64,000 nucleotides of DNA, from contig JAUTDP010000002.1 of the NCBI GenBank assembly GCA_033439795.1, positions 3,968,001 through 4,032,000 of the forward strand. The letters are read 5' to 3'. Origin of the DNA: Sordaria brevicollis (lineage: Eukaryota; Ascomycota; Sordariomycetes; Sordariales; Sordariaceae). The position numbers and the translations under genes are program-made. The notes beneath the pieces were generated by a model. It did not search any database. It was given only the letters and a program-made list of their open reading frames with translations, and was not told where the DNA came from. Within the stretch, counting starts at the first letter, position 1. Each line of letters starts with the position of its first letter. This document shows positions 24,243-35,509 of the stretch, piece by piece.

Positions 24243-26947
24243 TTGTATGATTCTTTTAGGCATTTTTTTGCGGTTCGCGCGCGCTCGATATTCCCCTGGG
24301 AATTCGTAGTTTCGCATTTCCCTTTTGTTTTTTAGTATCTGGTTCTGAAACGACTCTCTTGTGCCGTGAAGAGAGTTGTGGATTGGGATAGGTCATGGTC
24401 ACTGTGATCTTTACCTTTTTACATGGCCGGCCCAGATCTTGATTTTGCATCTGCTGGATTTTTCTTGGTTTGAGCGATCTATTGGTACTCAACACACATA
24501 TCATATGTACTTTCGAGCCTTGAACGCCAATTCTTCTTTTGGTATTCTTCTGGCTTTTTACCTTTTTAAGAACGAAGGACTTTACTTTTCCCCTCTCCTG
24601 GTTGAACCAGCGCAGCGGGACCCATGGAGCACACACGTATACACATACATATACACATCCACACGAGAAATAACGACACGAACCGTTGCACAGGAGGAGC
24701 GAGTAGAATACGAAATTTCGGAACGTACAAAGCACAACGCGGGCAAGCACTCCAAAACCACATACACAGCACAGCGAGCGACCCGGGATCCGACTGATGG
24801 TTTCTACTTGCTGATTTCCTCAACGTTTCGATCGATACACGCTAGGCACAGATAAAGGAGCTTTTTTTTTCCGTCTTTTCTTGTGGGGTTATTTTTCCTG
24901 GATTTTGCGGCTTGGAAACTGGAACTCTTGTCAAGAGGTGGAACATTTTCGGGGGTTTCTCTCTTGGATAATGATCATCTGTCACGGTACTTTGTACAAC
25001 GACATGGGAAAAGTTTACATGAACTCTGTGTACTGCAAGATGAATGGATGCAACTGGAGAAATCCGATGTTGAGGGTGATATGGAAGAGAGCGTGCATGT
25101 CTGTGTGTCGGGCCTGTCAACCATCATGGTACCTTACCTTTCGTTAACTTCGCATGGCATGTATGCAAGTAGGCTGCTGTGAGAAAGGACGAGCGTGGTA
25201 GAATTAAGGCGGGCAAGATAGGAACTGAAGTGAAGTATGGTTAGTTAGCTAGGCAGCTCGTGTGGAATACGGAGGTAGTATTTGACTGACTGAAGCTGAA
25301 CATTTTGAGTTTATGAAAGTGATATCTGTCTTCCCTATCCATATGATATGTGCCTCGCAGAGCGCGGACAGGAACTCATGTTTTCATCGTTCGTTACGAT
25401 TGCACATTCCATACTCAGCACAAGTATCGTGTTTACCTCCCGGATCCTAGGTACTTCTCCTTCCAGGCTATCTATCAACAGATGAAGCCTACCCCTTCCG
25501 TACATATCCAAACCAACCTTACGCCCAGGCACCAGCACAACTGCGTTTAACCAATTTTACGTCATTTCGAAGGACTAGGCTGTTTCTCTCGCTAGCATCA
25601 TCTCACGATCCTCGAATCTTCATCAAACGTCGTAAATAACCATCTAGCAGATATAAACTCTTTATATCAACCGTTCTTGACAGCCTAGCGTGGCTGGCCC
25701 TTTTGGTACCTATTTTCTTCACGATGGATCCATCCAACCGCTCAAATTACTCCAACGGTTCTGGGATCATGTTTCACTCACACATGCAAGTAATCCACCG
25801 ACTCTGGCAAAATGGCAGTGAGAGTGAGATCCTAACCATCAGCCACCAGGCACCAGCCGCCGCAGGTTTACCGGTTGCCGTCTGCCATCTGCCGGTCGTG
25901 CCTGCCACTTTCAGTTACTTCAAGTTGTAAGTTGAATCCCTGGGCCTCAGTCAGGACGGGATCCGTCCTTGCCCTCATCCTCCTCCTTCCCTTCCGGTCC
26001 TCAACTTCTTTGCGCCTTCCTTCACTTGCATGCCACTGTCTGTCCCTGGGTCCGACAAACGGGGTGGGCCACGACCCCTTATCGATATCGATATTGACAT
26101 TGATAGACGGGATCCACTGTGACGTCATGCTAGAGGCACTGCACTCTGTCCCGCACACCTACACTTGGAGGTTCAAAGACAAATTTCACCTTCAAAGGAG
26201 TGTGAAGTGTTGAGGGAAGACTTGTGGTCAGGCGTTCCATTTTGTCGTTATTGTCGGGAAAATGTGGCGTGCGGTATTGCCTCGTATTTCGGTTTTTGAG
26301 TGCGCGGATGATGTGCGGTTTTCCAGCGGGCGTGCTATCATCATGCAGCGGTTCCAGGACGGGGAGAAACCTGCCTTCATGGCTATTACATATCACCATG
26401 TCACAAGTCAGTCATTCAAGAAAATGTGGTTTGAAGTTGATAAGCAGTCATGATTCTTGTCTACCTGTTATCAAGAGGAAAATCCCATGCATGATCATGG
26501 AAGGGCCCCAAATACCCATCATTCACCCCGTAATTTTGTTGTGTGACCTTTCTTTGAGCAAACAAAGAGCATGCAAAAAGCCAAAGCAACTCGAGGAAAA
26601 ATCGCGAAAATCATTCATCAATGTGAACCCAAACGCCATTCCCGTCTTTCCTCTCTTATGTCTTTTTCGTTTCGTCGAGAAAAAGATTTCCAGCAAGCCA
26701 AATTTCGCTGCGCGCTGTAATGAAAAGCGAGAAAACCCCGTTCCGTCTAATTGAGAAAAAGAAAACCCGCCATGTCGTGAGAACTAAAATCCGTCCAGGA
26801 CTTTTTCGATGTGTATGCGGGAAACTATGCAGAAATTTGCATGTTCCCTTGCACAGACAAAAGTCTTAGGGTATCAAGCCGAAAAACAGAAACCGTCTAT
26901 AAAAGGTGACGACCCAAACCCAAGTATCCCCATAGGAAGCGACCAGC
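24243..26947. other. Intergenic region between convergent genes
   Basis: It contains the 3' flanks of the kinase and of the convergent dehydrogenase. Short open frames on both strands overlap and show no domain. A CA/TA-rich run lies near 24630-24665. Nothing else is recognised. Confidence 0.6.
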
Positions 26948-28103
26948 TTAGTAGAGAGTGTAGCCACCGTCAATGATGACGTTGGAACCAGTCATGAAGC
27001 TGGAAGCGTCGGAAGCGAGGAAGACGCAGAGACCGTTGAGGTCGTCGACGGCACCCAAGCGCTCCTGGGGAGTGAGAGACTTCCAGATCTTCTTCTGGGC
27101 ATCAAGAGCGGGAACCTTGTTGAGAGCAGTATCCATGTAACCGGGAGAGATGCAATTGACGCGGATGTTGTACTTGGCCCACTCAGCGGCGAGAGACTTG
27201 CCGAGCTGGATGACACCAGCCTTGGAGGCGTTGTAGCAAGATTGCTCCTGAGGGTAGTTGACGATGGTGCCGGACATGGAAGCAACCAGAATGATGGAGC
27301 CGGGCTTGCCAGCGGCCATCATGGCGCGGCCAACAGCCTGGGACATCAGGAAAGAACCGTTGAGGTTGATGTCGATAAGACGACGGAACATAGCCGCGTC
27401 GTACTTCTCAGCAGGAATGTTGGAATCGGCAATACCGGCGGAGTTGACGAGGACATCGGGAGCGCCATAAAGATCGACGACGTTCTGAACGGCAGCGTTG
27501 ATGGCGTTGCCGTCACGAACATCGACCTTGAAGAAGGATACGGGGAGGCCGGTCTTCTGGTGAAGCTCGGCAGCAGACTCGTCGCCGAGCTCCTGGTTGG
27601 CATCAAAGATGGCAATGGCCTTCGCACCAGCCTCAGCGCAAGCGCGAGCCATGTAGTTACCGAGACCACGGGCACCACTGTGGATTTGTTAGCGAATGAT
27701 CTCAAGTATCATAGCTTAGCAGTCAAAAGGTAGCTTACCCAGTGATGATGATGACCTTGCCCATGACACTCATCTTCTGAAGAGTGCGGGGCATCTGACG
27801 GTAGACCTTGTCCTCCAAAGGCTTAACGTGCTCATCAGGCTCGGCATTCTCAACAGGCTGGCGAGGCTTGACGGGGATGCTGAAGTGGTCGCCAGTGTTG
27901 GCGGAGGAGGCGCCCTTAGCGTCGGGAGAGTAGACGGAGACCGGGACCTCAGTCTCCTTGACGACCTCAGACTTAAGGTTGCGAATGGACACCGAGAAAG
28001 CAGCGCGCTGAGCGACCGAGGCCTTCTGGGCGAAGAGAGCCGAAGGGCGGGGGACGGAGGTAAGGCGCGAGGCCATGCGGACGGAGCGGGTAGCGGCGGC
28101 CAT
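26948..28103 (-). CDS. Mitochondrial-type short-chain dehydrogenase/reductase (polyol dehydrogenase-like)
   Basis: This is an NAD(P)-dependent classical SDR. The closest remembered group is the fungal D-arabinitol 2-dehydrogenase/SOU-type polyol dehydrogenases, so a role in sugar-alcohol metabolism is likely but the substrate is not shown. Exons are 27739-28103 and 26948-27677 with a 61-nt intron, giving 364 aa. The intron falls inside the nucleotide-binding motif, and splicing restores TGGARGLG at 121-128. Other motifs are NSAG at 200-203, catalytic Ser257, and Y270-NAS-K274. The C-terminal GG-Y-T-L-Y end is typical. The first 35 or so residues are Ala/Arg/Ser-rich without acidic residues, which suggests a mitochondrial presequence; about 80 more residues precede the SDR core, making it longer than the usual 250-280 aa. 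Confidence 0.93.
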
Positions 28104-31100
28104 TTTGATGATTTGTGTTGGCGGTGAAAATTAAATTGATGGTTGGATAGTTTGTAAAGCGGGAGATTTCGTTGCAAGAAGGTGGCCCTTTTGTAGGAGG
28201 GTGCGTGCTTCGAGCTTGGACGTGTAGGTGTTTAGTCCGAAGATAAAATGGACCTTCACTTGGATGATGACGCAAACGAAAACCGAACTGGCGGAGTGTT
28301 TTCAGGGTTCTCGAGCAAACAACAACGGGATAAACCAAAGCTGCGGGAGCAAAAGACGGGATGAAGGTTTGGGTATTAAAGTGAATGACCTGTGGGTGAA
28401 CGAGGTCGTGTTTTTAAGGTACAACAAAGGTACCAGGGCTCCTCAATAGCGACAACAAAACTGCTTGATCAAGACCAAGAGGAAAGAAGCAGGAAGGGAA
28501 GGCAGCTTGGGGTCTTTAAACAAAACGACGACTGGAAGGGCGGAGATGGATGGATAGGAGTTGTGACGGATACGTGAAGCCAAAACACTAGGAAAACCGG
28601 AACATGGGATGAGGCAAAGTCCAGGCGGGTCTCTACGCCAGGTGGTGGCCAAGGATGGATGGGTCAGAAATGGGGATTAGAAAGCGATATGGGTAACGGT
28701 ATGGGTAACGGATGGGGTAGCCCACGACGGCTTGACAAGTGATGATGGACGAACGTCGACCAGGGGAGCCAAGCAACTCCAAGAAGCGGGCTACGGGGGC
28801 GGAGGCGAGTCGAGATCTTCTTGTGCTAGTTTTTGCTGGCGCGTTTGGGTTGCTGCACTTGTCTGATCTGGAGTGGTTCTCTGTCGATCGTCAAGCCCGT
28901 CCACTCACACACGCAGAAGAGGTGTTGTGAATGTGGCAGCACTGCTGCTGGAGCTCTTCCACTAGTCTGAACCCTTTGCGAACCTCCGAAGCTAAACGTC
29001 GGTCTGGATGCTTCTCCAGTTGTGCTGTGTGCAACGCAACCAAGAATTGCTGTTTTTGCGAAGGCAGAGAAGGGAACCCGAATGGACATGGTTGTGGTTG
29101 CCAGAACGGTTGTCAATTGGGTCGGAGATCGACACCGAACTGATTCATACCCCAGAGGTAGAGATACTTTAGACCCCCTATCAAGAGCACGTAAATCAGT
29201 CGAGCAAAGGAGAATGGCAAGTTCTTTATTGCCGCAATGGGGAAGGTGGACTGTCAAAGAAGAGAATAGCACTTTCCATCTATGCAGTTTTTGTGCTCTT
29301 GGATCCATCGGCTCCTTCTTCGAATCAATGGATGAAAATAGAGGTACCTGTTGCCTATTACTAGGCGGGGAAGGTACAGCTGTATACCTAGTGTACTAAG
29401 TTGAACGATGCTTGTAGACCCTACCACTTCAGCCTGGCAGTAAGAAGACTTTACGCGAGGCACGAAGCTACATGGGAGTATTCACATCCGCTCGAACGTG
29501 AAAGAGCGGTGGTAAGGATGAAAGTCGGTGGCCGCGGATATCCCAGTCTGCTTCTTCTCCCCGTGTTTAGCCCAGCGATAGGTACCGCTCACATTTCAAA
29601 CATCATCACCACCACCACCAGAGTCTGTTTTGCGGAGTAATGCTCGCACACAGATACATAGTAAGACGGTAGTTTTGACGAATGAACAGGAGAGGCAGCC
29701 ACACAAAACATAACATATACCTGATATGTGCCAGATCGGATCGAGTTGCTCCAGAGGCCGAGTACCTCGAGAAAGATGTGTTGATAACCTCCTCCTCTTT
29801 GTCTCTGCTCCGTTTTGCAAACCCCGGATACCAAGACATGGGATGACAGGTTGTTTGGGCTAGCGGTGAGACGACTTACAACAGACAGAGTCAAACTGAT
29901 GCTGGCTCGAAGTTCGAAGATTTTCTGGGATCGGGGGGATCCGAAGATTGGGATCGTAGGCAAGAAGGTCACAAGACCATCAAGGTTTTTACCGAAGAAT
30001 GCCTGAGTATGCAGCGTGCCTGAGGAGCCTGAGACCTTTTCCCAATGGCGCGCTGATTGTGGTGCCGTGGGTGTGCCGTGGGTGCGCCTTCTCGTTGGGA
30101 CTTTTGCTTTTTCTGGAGAAGTTGGAGTTCTGGCGACGAAAGGAATGGAAGTCGAGAAGAGTGGGGGCCCTTTGAGGAGGGGTACGAAAATGTGGGGTTG
30201 GACGGGACGGCAGGGTGGAGTCTTGGCTGTCGTCGAAACTCGCAAGGCTGGCACCGCACTACAAGTAGCATGTTGTCCTCAATCCATCCATATCCATGGT
30301 CCATGGAATTTGTGTCCGAAGTCTTTGACTGACTGCTGCAGTGTATCCCAACAAAGCACCTCGACCGCGTCTGGCCCATCATCTATCCATACTCCTTCTT
30401 TAACCGAGGGGTATGCTTTTATTGAATTGGGACTATTGATGTCTGACTGGGCAGATGATTTTTCGCGAATACCGACATACGGGTTTACGCTCAAAAAAGT
30501 GCAGAAAATCCCCTTGACCGAGAATAACTGACCTATTTGCCAAGACCACTTTTGACCCAATGATGTGTTGCGCTCACTAACAATTTCAGATTGTTGCCAA
30601 GAATCCTACAGAAATTACGCCTGTTGCGTGGAGATTGTGTGCGTGAGGAGCCATATCCTGTACGATTTTGATCTTGGCAAAAAAGTCAGTTATTCTCGGT
30701 CAAAGGGATACGAGACGAAAAAGATGGAGCTGTGTGGGAAGAGTTCAGGGTCTCAACAAGCGAGCGATGGCCTCACTTCTTTCCACTGTGGTCCCGTGAT
30801 CTAGCCTGAAACGGTAACACTCGTGAGATCCCGATTCTCCTTCACTCCGCTGTGGCACTATGGCCCCCTGAGGAGTGGAATTGGGGGATTTTACCGCTTT
30901 TCGCTAAAGGCAAATTCCAGTGCCGGCTTCCGGTCGAGGGAAGTTGGTTAGCTTCGTAGACTTCGATGGTGTTGAGGTTGTTGCTGTTGTCCTTGACAAC
31001 ATGGCAGGCTGGTGGATTCAATAGACACACCACATCGACGAGATGCCGGCGGTTTTAGCTTTCGATGATGAAAACAATGACGGAAAGCCGCTCGAGCGTC

Positions 31101-34096
31101 GACTTTTCCGTGCAACGTTAGCTTCCACCGTCGAGAAATCCGACGACTGCGAGTCCCATCCAGCCCTCCATGTTTTTCCTAGCTCAACCTCTTGCGGCGC
31201 GCGATTAGCGGAGGATTTTAGTGTTCAAGGGGTTGGTTGACCTCCACCCCAATCTAGAAGCCCCGGCGTTCCCCGTTGGGGTTGCAGTGCAGGGGAAGGT
31301 GCCGTTGGCATTAGCAGGTACGTACCCGAAGTACCAGGGGGGTGTAGAAAAAGAAAACCATCCAGTCAGAGTGGGGGTTCGACAGTTTTCTACCTCTAGC
31401 ATCGGAATTCCATCCACCAAGTGGCGCCTGTCGTGCTCCAGTTTCGCATCCTCCCTCTTTGTTGTCACACTGCGCTATCAGGCTCATATCTTCATCTGCC
31501 CAAAAGCACCCATTGCTACACCACAGACAACAAACTCGAAGTTGGATATCCGGAATGCCTCATCTGGCCACAGCATCACAAATCCCCAGTCCGTTATCTC
31601 TTTGCCTGCGGTAGAGTGACCGGGCTCACCGCCATCACAGGGCGGGCATTGTTGGGATTTGCAACTAAACCCGGCCACGCACAGCAACAACAGTGTCTTC
31701 CGATGGAGTCATATGCTGTTGGCAACGACGCGATGTACCTACCGCGCACAACTCATCAAGTAAGGTACCAAGTGCGCATTTGGGCATTAGATCGTTTCGA
31801 AAGGCAATCTGTGTCACCGAATTCCGCAGTCCCACGCCAAACAGAACCTTCTTCTCGTCCATAGCCAAGCCATCGACAACTGTTCCGTCGGTCACCATGT
31901 CCCCCGCTTTTTGTCCTCACCATTGGTCACTTCTCCACCTTTGTCGGCTTGCATAGTTGCGGCACAGATGTTGGGCCTAGAATGGCTCCATCCACAAGCT
32001 AGGCAATACCATGACTCTCGAGTGCTACGGAATGGCGTCGTTGAAGCTTGATGAAAGTCAATATCTCAGATTCTTGCTGGCTATTGCTGATGTAAGTGGT
32101 ACAACTAGCAGCCGCCGGGTCCATGTCGGAATACCGAAGTAGACGTCACACCAGGTTGAGGCGGGCTACTACGCCTTGTCTCTATCGCTGTTAATGCTCA
32201 CCCTGGGCTTTCACCTTGAAAGACCCCTGGATATCACTACGCCATGCATTGGCACTCCGCGTTCAGTCTCGGGCGCAGAACGGGAGAGAAACTCGCTGGT
32301 CATGTGCCGCAAGCGACGGCATTGACGTCTAGGCGAGCTCAAATGTTACCCACTGAACAGCTTCACTGGTCGAAACTGGTATCATCCCACTGACCGGGAT
32401 CCAGAGATCTACGCCAATATGTACACACCATGCGGAACATGTCGTATCCAAAAGGGAGCATATCCTGTCGAACTTCCAAGAGCCCAGCTCGCGGCGGGTG
32501 CGTCTATGACGGTCTGACCCGTTTGATGAACGTATGCCCCTATTCTCGTCCTTGCCGCCCCGGAGCACATCCACGGGCCCCTATTTTCAGCAGGAGGGTG
32601 TGTTGCTTGTCGATCTCAAACGGAACAGCATGGACAACCACTTGCTGCATCATCACGCCGCGCATCTCACCGGTTTCCTTCCGTTTCCTTTCATCATATC
32701 TGAGGTCGGTGACGCGGATGGCAGCCATTGCGGTCAATGGGATTTGGTCGGATTCCTCTTCTTCATGATTTTTGCATCATGATCCATGGTACAAGCTTTC
32801 GAGTCCCTGAAACCCCATGCGGGACTTATGAACCTGCAGACCCAAGGCAGTCGAGACCAGTCCGCAGTGTGACCAAGTTGCATCTATCCGCACATTGCGG
32901 TATGACATGTCTTCTGCAATTCGAGCAAGGAGAAGACCGGAATGCCTGAAGGAGCGCCGCAGAAGGTCGGTAAACTTGATGAAGGCAATCCGAGATAACA
33001 GGCCTTGAAAAGCGATATCATTGTCGCCAAGTTGTCATGGGAATGCTGTCTAGTTGTCCATATCCGACCAGCTCATGGCTTTCCTCCTGTTCCAAGAGGT
33101 TTCCTTTTCTCTCTGCATTCGCGTAAGCTGGACTTCTAATGCAGTTGCTGAGTTATTATTGTGGTTGTCGTTGTTCATGGTCCGCTTTCGTGGATTGTTT
33201 GCGCTTTCTCGCTGTATTTGATTTGGAACACAACGCATGTCGTCGATTCGTTTTTCAGCCGCATCGTCGCCACAGCCTTTTGAAGAGTGTCGTGCAGTCC
33301 ATCGTCGGCTCCAACCAGCCGGGAAGCCGGGGTGGATTGGGAAAAAGATCGTGAAACATGGCACACCCGCAGCACCCCTTTACCGCCAATGCCATGCCGC
33401 GCCTAACACTTCACGATGGCTTCAATGGTGGTCGCCACTTGTTAGACCCCTGGGAAGGGAGGAGCCGCTCCAGTAAAGTCTACATGGAGCGCTCGGGCCA
33501 CCTCCTTACGCAATCCTCCCTTCCTCGCTTTCACGATGCTTGGCGCAAATGAGATGGGATGGTTCACTCACGGTCCTACTTGCTTGACCGTGTCGCTCCC
33601 GCTCTTGCGTGATATGCCTGCGGTTTGTGATGAGGCGATCACAAATGTCAAGTTTACGTGCTGAATGACAGCAATTGTACTGTCGTGGCTCGTCCATGTG
33701 TCGTCTCGTCGTTTCTGGGCTTGCAACTCTCTAGGAAGGCGGGGGGGGGGGGGGGGGGGGGGTCCAAACACGTCAAAAGGGAACACAAGTTCCGGCCCGA
33801 TTCGGGGTTCACGATGATTTTCTTTGTGGGTTAGGTGCCATTTGGCCCTTCCCGCCTGTCCACTTTTCCCGATCGTGCCCGCTAGGCCCCTCCTCCACCC
33901 ACACGGACCTTGCACGGAGTTCACGATGATTTGCTTCCCCCGGTCGGACCCTGAAAATGGCGAACTGGCCACACCAGCTTTCGATCGGCTATTCCCGTCC
34001 GTCCGCCTGCCGAGTGCCACGAACGTGGGCCCTAAAAAAAGTGAAGAAGATCGTGAAGTGGATTTTCCCGCAGACAAGCCCAAGACGATAGTGTTC
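28104..34096. other. Long intergenic region, no supported gene
   Basis: The first few hundred bases are the SDR promoter side. Several open frames of 100-220 codons exist on both strands (for example 29589-30254 minus and 30016-30531 plus) but they overlap each other and show no domain, introns or consistent composition. A 22-base G homopolymer is at 33741-33762. Near 31.2-32.8 kb the minus strand has short protein-like pieces that may be a decayed gene, but I could not assemble them. Confidence 0.5.
33741..33762. repeat. Poly-G tract, 22 bases
   Basis: An uninterrupted run of 22 G follows GGAAGGC. It is intergenic. The length may be uncertain because homopolymers are prone to sequencing error. 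Confidence 0.85.
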
Positions 34097-34098
34097 TA

Positions 34099-34277
34099 CA
34101 GTTATCTGCCCTGTATATGCAAGTGGGGCGGGTAAGCCAAATTCCTTGCAGTTACTGGGTGTTTGCCTTTAGAGGGCCTGCACTTACATACAAATCTGGA
34201 AACTCGGGCACAGAAATCCTTTGCAGTTACTGGGTCCTTGCATTTATTGGGACTTGCATTTACAGGGCAGATGACTG
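34099..34277. mobile_element. 179-bp TA-flanked MITE with 26-bp inverted ends
   Basis: The element starts CAGTTATCTGCCC and ends GGGCAGATGACTG. The terminal inverted repeats (34099-34124 and 34252-34277) match at 24 of 26 positions. Both ends are flanked by TA (34097-34098 and 34278-34279), the duplication expected of Tc1/mariner/pogo transposition, and the CAGT-type terminus fits. The interior repeats a TTGCAGTTACTGGG motif twice (near 34144 and 34221). No coding capacity is present. Confidence 0.8.
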
Positions 34278-34279
34278 TA

Positions 34280-35509
34280 CACCCCTTTCTTTACCTTACG
34301 GTAGGGCTGCGAGGCTCCTCTCCGACCGGCTGTCCTCGCCCAAACACACGAAAACGGTGAGCGAACGGTGAGCACGGTGAGTGACGTGAATGAATGGCAG
34401 CGTCATCGATCTATTTGACTTCACGCTTTCACAGTCGCAAACATTTGTCCAACACTTCATCACTGTGTCTTTCGCTTCTCCGTAACCTTACCCCTTTTAC
34501 GATTCAGTGTGATTCAATCGCTCACCATTTTCGGTCGCCTTGTTACTTCGTCCTTTTCGTACTAATGATCAGCCACCTTCCAAGTCTTCTCTTTTACCCA
34601 TTTTCGCTGCCTCATCATATATCTCTCTCATCTGGTGATCATCGTTGTTCACGCACACAATCGTCACAAAACACTACCAAGCGCAAATGATGATTTATCC
34701 ACATCTACTCATCCCAAGGTAACTTTCTTTCAAAACACGTACGTGACATCAATCGTGCTTATTGAAGTCCATGCCCTTGTCATTGTCCATTCATCACACA
34801 ATTCCATGGTATCGGTCTCTTGAAACTGAGCAACATTGCGCATCCAGCCATAATGTTTTCTCATCGTGCTGTGTTTTTACTAGCGCCACTTGCTCTGGAC
34901 ACCTTCTTCGGGCATGTAGAAAGCATTTTGATTTTAGGTTCATTCAAGCAGTTCTCGTATCATGAAATCGTCAATTTCCCCACACCCCTGATAACATGGC
35001 AATTCTTTGTTTTTTTTGTTTTTTCCTTTATAAATCTTCAGATCCTTTGGGTCAAACGAGCCATCCCAGTCTTTCTTCATTTCTCCTCAGTCCATTCGTA
35101 ATCAAAAAGAAGATCCATTGGATACTTCTAATCGACGCTGAGTGTTCGTAATACCAACCAGTATCACAAAGATGGGTCGCAGGATGAAAAAAGCCAGATT
35201 CAACATGGTATTTGTTGAAGTATTTGTGTCTGACGCTGATAAATTTGGATAATTCCTCTTGATGCTTTTCTCCTTTTAATGCTATAGGTATCAATGTCAA
35301 CTGTTCTTCGGCATCTTACGAACTACTCAGACAATCGAGATAATACGAATTCTGTCTGTAAGGGGTATGCAGAAGAATGAAAACTCAAAAGTAATGCTCC
35401 ACCAACACTGCTATAGCCTTTTCCTTCTCAGTCGTCGCCTCTCCTATCACCGCCCAGCGAACGATCAGGCCAGCGCAATGTGTCGTCTTGCCGCTGCTGC
35501 CGACAACTT
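34280..35509. other. Intergenic region between a MITE and the RSC9-like gene
   Basis: A GGTGAGCG-type short repeat lies at about 34358-34385, followed by T/C-rich DNA with short frames at 34394-35101 that do not form a recognisable gene. The last part is the 3' flank of the minus-strand RSC9-like gene. Confidence 0.5.

Noticed and set aside
29589..30254. 221-codon minus-strand frame
   Set aside because: It has no domain, overlaps other long frames on both strands, has low-complexity composition and no splice signals. Likely chance.
31221..32740. Protein-like pieces, mainly on the minus strand, considered as a decayed enzyme gene
   Set aside because: The pieces could not be joined by introns and none matched a family I could name, so only mentioned in the intergenic entry.
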